38,692 bases of DNA from an uncultured Clostridia bacterium. Lineage in GTDB: Bacteria; Bacillota; Clostridia; Christensenellales; Borkfalkiaceae. The notes under the pieces are model-generated. The model was not told the DNA's origin, ran no database searches, and saw only the letters and a list, made by a program, of their open reading frames with translations. This document shows, piece after piece, positions 36,353 to 38,692 of the stretch. Every line of letters starts with the position of its first letter. The stretch's first letter is position 1. The stretch is from the NCBI GenBank assembly GCA_944328665.1, contig CALVHS010000001.1, positions 1 to 38,692 on the forward strand, written 5' to 3'. Both the position numbers and the translations under genes were made by a program.

Positions 36353-36439
36353 TGGTGCGAGTGACAGGACTTGAACCTGCATGGGATCGCTCCCACTAGA
36401 ACCTGAATCTAGCGCGTCTGCCAGTTTCACCACACTCGC
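36353..36439 (-). tRNA. tRNA-Leu (anticodon CAG)
   Basis: 87 nt with encoded CCA and the long variable arm of tRNA-Leu. Acceptor GCGAGTG/CACTCGC; anticodon arm CTAGA-TTCAGGT-TCTAG gives CAG (CTG codons); T loop TTCAAGT. It begins 4 nt after the stop codon of the peptidase gene on the same strand, so it is probably processed from that transcript. Confidence 0.95.
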
Positions 36440-36443
36440 AAGT

Positions 36444-37157
36444 CTATAAAAGTTCCGTGCGCGGCAAAATTTCTTCCCGCACGACGCCGCTTTCGCCCGC
36501 CGACAAACGATACGCCCTGCCTTTCCCCCCGAGGGAACGGACGATCTCACCGTCGACGATCTCGATCGCGCTGCAATCTTCCAACCCGATCGCAGCTTTT
36601 ATATTATATTCTATTTTTTCATCAAAGTCAAGCAAACGAAGGTTATAATGCGGAGAAATTGTACCTTTTATCCATCCTAATCCAGGGAAAAGGGAATATT
36701 TTTCCGCCGAACCCGCCGATTCCGAATCGGTATACATATTTTCGAACCAGCAGATCGCTCCCGCCGAAAGCCCGCACAATAAAACGCCGCGCGCATAGGC
36801 GTCTTCGATCAATTCGATCATCCCCGTTTTTTTCCAGTGGCGCAGCATAAAGACGGTGTCTCCTCCGCCGACGTAAATAAAGTCCGCCTTTTCGAATTTT
36901 TCGCCGATCTTTGCCATCGACATCTCCCCGTACACGGTGAGCGCGACATCCGCCTTGATATCGAATACGGACGTATACGTCTTGCGGAAACTGTTAAAGT
37001 ACGGCATGCTGTCATGGCTCGCCGTAGGAATAAACAAACCGTAAGCGCGCCTGTCACCGGCGCGCTCTTTTGCTTTGGCGGCGATATAGCCGTCTATGGG
37101 CAGGGTCTCTTTGCTTTTTAATTCCCCGCCCCCTATACAGATCAAACGTCGTTCCAT
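36444..37157 (-). CDS. Peptidase E-like (family S51) serine protease
   Basis: 237 residues, cytoplasmic. Family S51 members include dipeptidase E, which cuts Asp-X dipeptides, and related cyanophycinases. Signs: an N-terminal LICIGGGELKSKE, ADFIYVGGGDTVFML, the nucleophile elbow LCGLSAGAICWFE with Ser131, and a following GTISPHYN segment that could supply the histidine. Length fits dipeptidase E. It is 3 nt downstream of the unknown membrane protein gene, in an operon of mscS remnant, unknown protein, this gene and tRNA-Leu. Confidence 0.88.
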   Translation of the reverse strand: MERRLICIGGGELKSKETLPIDGYIAAKAKERAGDRRAYGLFIPTASHDSMPYFNSFRKTYTSVFDIKADVALTVYGEMSMAKIGEKFEKADFIYVGGGDTVFMLRHWKKTGMIELIEDAYARGVLLCGLSAGAICWFENMYTDSESAGSAEKYSLFPGLGWIKGTISPHYNLRLLDFDEKIEYNIKAAIGLEDCSAIEIVDGEIVRSLGGKGRAYRLSAGESGVVREEILPRTELL

Positions 37158-37160
37158 CCC

Positions 37161-37637
37161 TCAGCCCTTCTGTTTTCTGTGCGCTTTGTATCCGCTGTCG
37201 CGCAGAATGACTTGGTCGAGCAGCACAAGCACGCCGTCAACGCCCGCGACGGCAGCGCGGATCTTTTGCAGGGTATCCTCCTCTCTTTTGCCGAATTTAT
37301 ACGGCAGAAGCGCCTGCCCGACCGCTTGCAGCCCGTTTGCCGCCTGTGCGATCTCCATATCCCTTTCTTTCTCCGCGAGCGTAGAGGTAACAAACATGAT
37401 CTTGTCCAGCTTATATAACAGTTTGGAAAGTCTCTTATAATATGCAAAATTTCCGGACGGGGCGGTCTCCTCTTCTTTCAAAAAGTCGTCCGCAGCCACC
37501 TTCCATGCGAGGATGCGGTTTTTCAGCTCTCCGTGTCCCGGCAGCCTGCCCTTACGGTGGATGGCGCCGAGAATGACGATGCCGATGACGATGACCGCAG
37601 CGTAAATGCAATATTCGATCAAGAGTTCCGTCGTCAT
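37161..37637 (-). CDS. Unknown protein with one N-terminal membrane helix
   Basis: 158 residues, family not recognised. One membrane helix (about residues 8-25, YCIYAAVIVIGIVILGAI) is followed by a basic hinge (HRKGRLPGHGELKNR) and an alpha-helical, charged soluble region that is probably cytoplasmic (YYKRLSKLLYKLDKIMF; TLAEKERDMEIAQAANGL), ending VLLDQVILRDSGYKAHRK. Its ATG shares a base with the stop codon of the mscS remnant (TAATG on the - strand), so it was co-translated with that channel. Confidence 0.7.
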   Translation of the reverse strand: MTTELLIEYCIYAAVIVIGIVILGAIHRKGRLPGHGELKNRILAWKVAADDFLKEEETAPSGNFAYYKRLSKLLYKLDKIMFVTSTLAEKERDMEIAQAANGLQAVGQALLPYKFGKREEDTLQKIRAAVAGVDGVLVLLDQVILRDSGYKAHRKQKG

Positions 37638-38233
37638 TATGCAGTCTCCTTTTCTTTTGTTTTGTCCGGAAGGAGCGAAACTTCCAGACGGTTGAACGGG
37701 ATCTCCAGCCCGTTTTCACGCAAGACGTTAAAGAGGGCTTCCCGCAGGCCGCCCTGCACGGAAAAATAATTTTCGTTCTGCGTCCATACGCGCACGGTAA
37801 ATTTCAGGGCGCTGTCGCCGTATTCGCTCAATACCACGGCGGGCGCGGGAAGATTGACGACGTTCGGATAAGAGGCGGCGCAGTCGAGGATGATCTCCTT
37901 TACGCGCCCCGTATCTACAGAATAATCGAGCGGGATCTCAAGCGAGACACGCCGCAAGGGCATGGAACTATAATTGACCATGTCCGTAGAAAGCACTTCG
38001 CTGTTGGGGATGATGACCTCTACATTGTCATACGTAAGGATCTTAGTATTGAAGAGGCGAATATCTTGTACAAGGCCTTCCGTCCCGTTGATCGCCACAT
38101 AATCCCCCTTTTTGAACGGCTTTGTAAAGATGATGATCACGCCGTTGGCGAGGCTCGCCAAGCTGTCTTTTAGGGCAAGAGCGACGGCGAGGGCGACGGG
38201 GCAGGTTACACAAGGGAAACAAAACAAAGCCAT
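37637..38233 (-). pseudogene. MscS mechanosensitive channel, N-terminal half missing
   Basis: The 198-residue open frame has the pore helix and C-terminal domains of a small-conductance mechanosensitive channel: VALAVALALKDSLASLANG (pore helix), IIIFTKPFKKGDYVAI, then the beta domain with VIIPNSEVLSTDMVNYS and the alpha/beta end. The first two membrane helices are absent; the residues before the pore helix (MALFCFPCVTCP) look foreign and there is no ribosome binding site. A terminator hairpin sits 11 nt upstream. Likely a remnant cut by insertion or recombination near 38200, though an assembly junction would look the same. The rest of the operon downstream is intact. Confidence 0.75.
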
Positions 38234-38243
38234 TCGGAACGGT

Positions 38244-38275
38244 AAAAACGGCAGCTCACACGAGTTGCCGTTTTT
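38244..38275. terminator. Bidirectional terminator upstream of the mscS remnant
   Basis: AAAAACGGCAGCTC (38244-38257), loop ACAC, GAGTTGCCGTTTTT (38262-38275): a 14-bp stem with one G-U pair and T runs on both strands. On the - strand it would end the transcript of the upstream hydrolase gene. Confidence 0.85.
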
Positions 38276-38345
38276 TTGTGCAAACCATTTCTCGTTGAAT
38301 AGATAATCGTCTTTATCTACCCCTGCGTATTTTGCGAAGCCCCTT

Positions 38346-38692
38346 TCACTCCAGCGGCATAGGCACGCCTTCCGTCACACCGCCCTCGTTGAAACTATCC
38401 ACGCGCAGCCAATATTTTTGCCCCGCGACGAGTGCGCCGATCTTCGTTTGTGACTTTGAAAGCACCTGCTTACAGTGATATAGCTTGTTTGGAGCGTGTC
38501 CCCACAAAACGTTATAACCCATTGCATCGCCCGACCATGCGACGTGGACATCCCTTCCGTCCAAAGAGCGCTCGATCCGCTCCACGCGAGCGGCTTGCGG
38601 CGCCGCTCTGTCCGAAACGCCGAAGATGCGCAGCCCGCAAACGCAGGCATTTTGACCGAATGGCATCTCTGTCACCGTCAAACGCACATAGC
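38346..38692 (-). CDS. C-terminal end of a probable glycoside hydrolase, truncated by the window edge
   Basis: About 115 codons of the 3' end of a - strand gene whose start is beyond the window (open to base 38690). The visible part starts YVRLTVTEMPFGQNACVC, then GLRIFG, and a fibronectin III-like module (DVHVAWSGDAMGYNVLWGHA, ALVAGQKYWLRVDSFNEGG). Similar tails occur on family 43-type xylosidases and arabinofuranosidases; that family call is from memory and tentative. Its stop codon is 71 nt before the terminator at 38275. Confidence 0.5.
   Translation of the reverse strand, partial: YVRLTVTEMPFGQNACVCGLRIFGVSDRAAPQAARVERIERSLDGRDVHVAWSGDAMGYNVLWGHAPNKLYHCKQVLSKSQTKIGALVAGQKYWLRVDSFNEGGVTEGVPMPLE

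Overview
The window is about 38.7 kb of housekeeping-rich chromosome from a spore-forming member of the Bacillota. It is most likely an uncultured Clostridia-type anaerobe of moderate GC, to judge from the yabP/yabQ/divIC sporulation-division cluster, the split GlgC/GlgD ADP-glucose pyrophosphorylase, strong GGAGG ribosome binding sites, sigma-A promoters with 16-17 nt spacers, CCA-encoding tRNAs and an infC operon with an L20-type leader. Genes are dense and mostly co-oriented on the + strand, apart from a P-type ATPase, a very small zinc-binding protein and the right-hand block after 36.2 kb. I see no transposase, phage gene, integrase or CRISPR array.

Layout. 1-3.2 kb: the 3' part of thrS, then a promoter, leader RNA, attenuator and infC-rpmI-rplT. 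3.2-6.0 kb: a SpoU/TrmH RNA methyltransferase, a YebC/PmpR protein and proA. 6.0-7.9 kb: a gap that may hold a small transcript, then a two-gene unit of an Ig-like membrane protein and a membrane-tethered ComEC-type metallo-beta-lactamase protein. 8.0-12.8 kb: typA, yabP, yabQ, divIC, a Ppx/GppA homologue and an M50-like membrane protease with a helical tail. 12.8-13.0 kb: a 51-residue cysteine-rich protein on the - strand. 13.3-17.7 kb: gyrB-gyrA. 17.9-20.5 kb (-): a 10-TM P-type ATPase. 20.7-22.5 kb: serS, then a tRNA-Arg(CCU) locus with a broken partial copy and structured spacer. 22.7-32.9 kb: a glycogen operon, glgB-glgC-glgD-glgA-glgP plus a cytoplasmic GH13 enzyme. 33.0-35.9 kb: two overlapping lipoprotein genes carrying three trypsin/HtrA-like domains, of which only the last keeps a catalytic triad. 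36.2-38.7 kb (-): tRNA-Leu(CAG), a peptidase E-like protease, an unknown membrane protein, an MscS channel without its N-terminal half, and the 3' end of a probable glycoside hydrolase.

How the genes work together. The glycogen operon encodes a full synthesis and breakdown route: GlgC/GlgD make ADP-glucose, GlgA extends chains, GlgB branches them, GlgP releases glucose-1-phosphate, and the GH13 enzyme probably trims or debranches what GlgP leaves. The infC operon has hallmarks of translational and attenuation feedback (AUU start codon, leader terminator).

The least conventional content is the HtrA-like pair (pseudoprotease lipoprotein overlapping a dead+active tandem protease lipoprotein), the Ig-like/metallo-beta-lactamase pair, the tiny zinc-binding protein, the tRNA-Arg pseudo-copy with hairpins, and the truncated mscS. 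All functions are read from motifs by eye; no database search was run.
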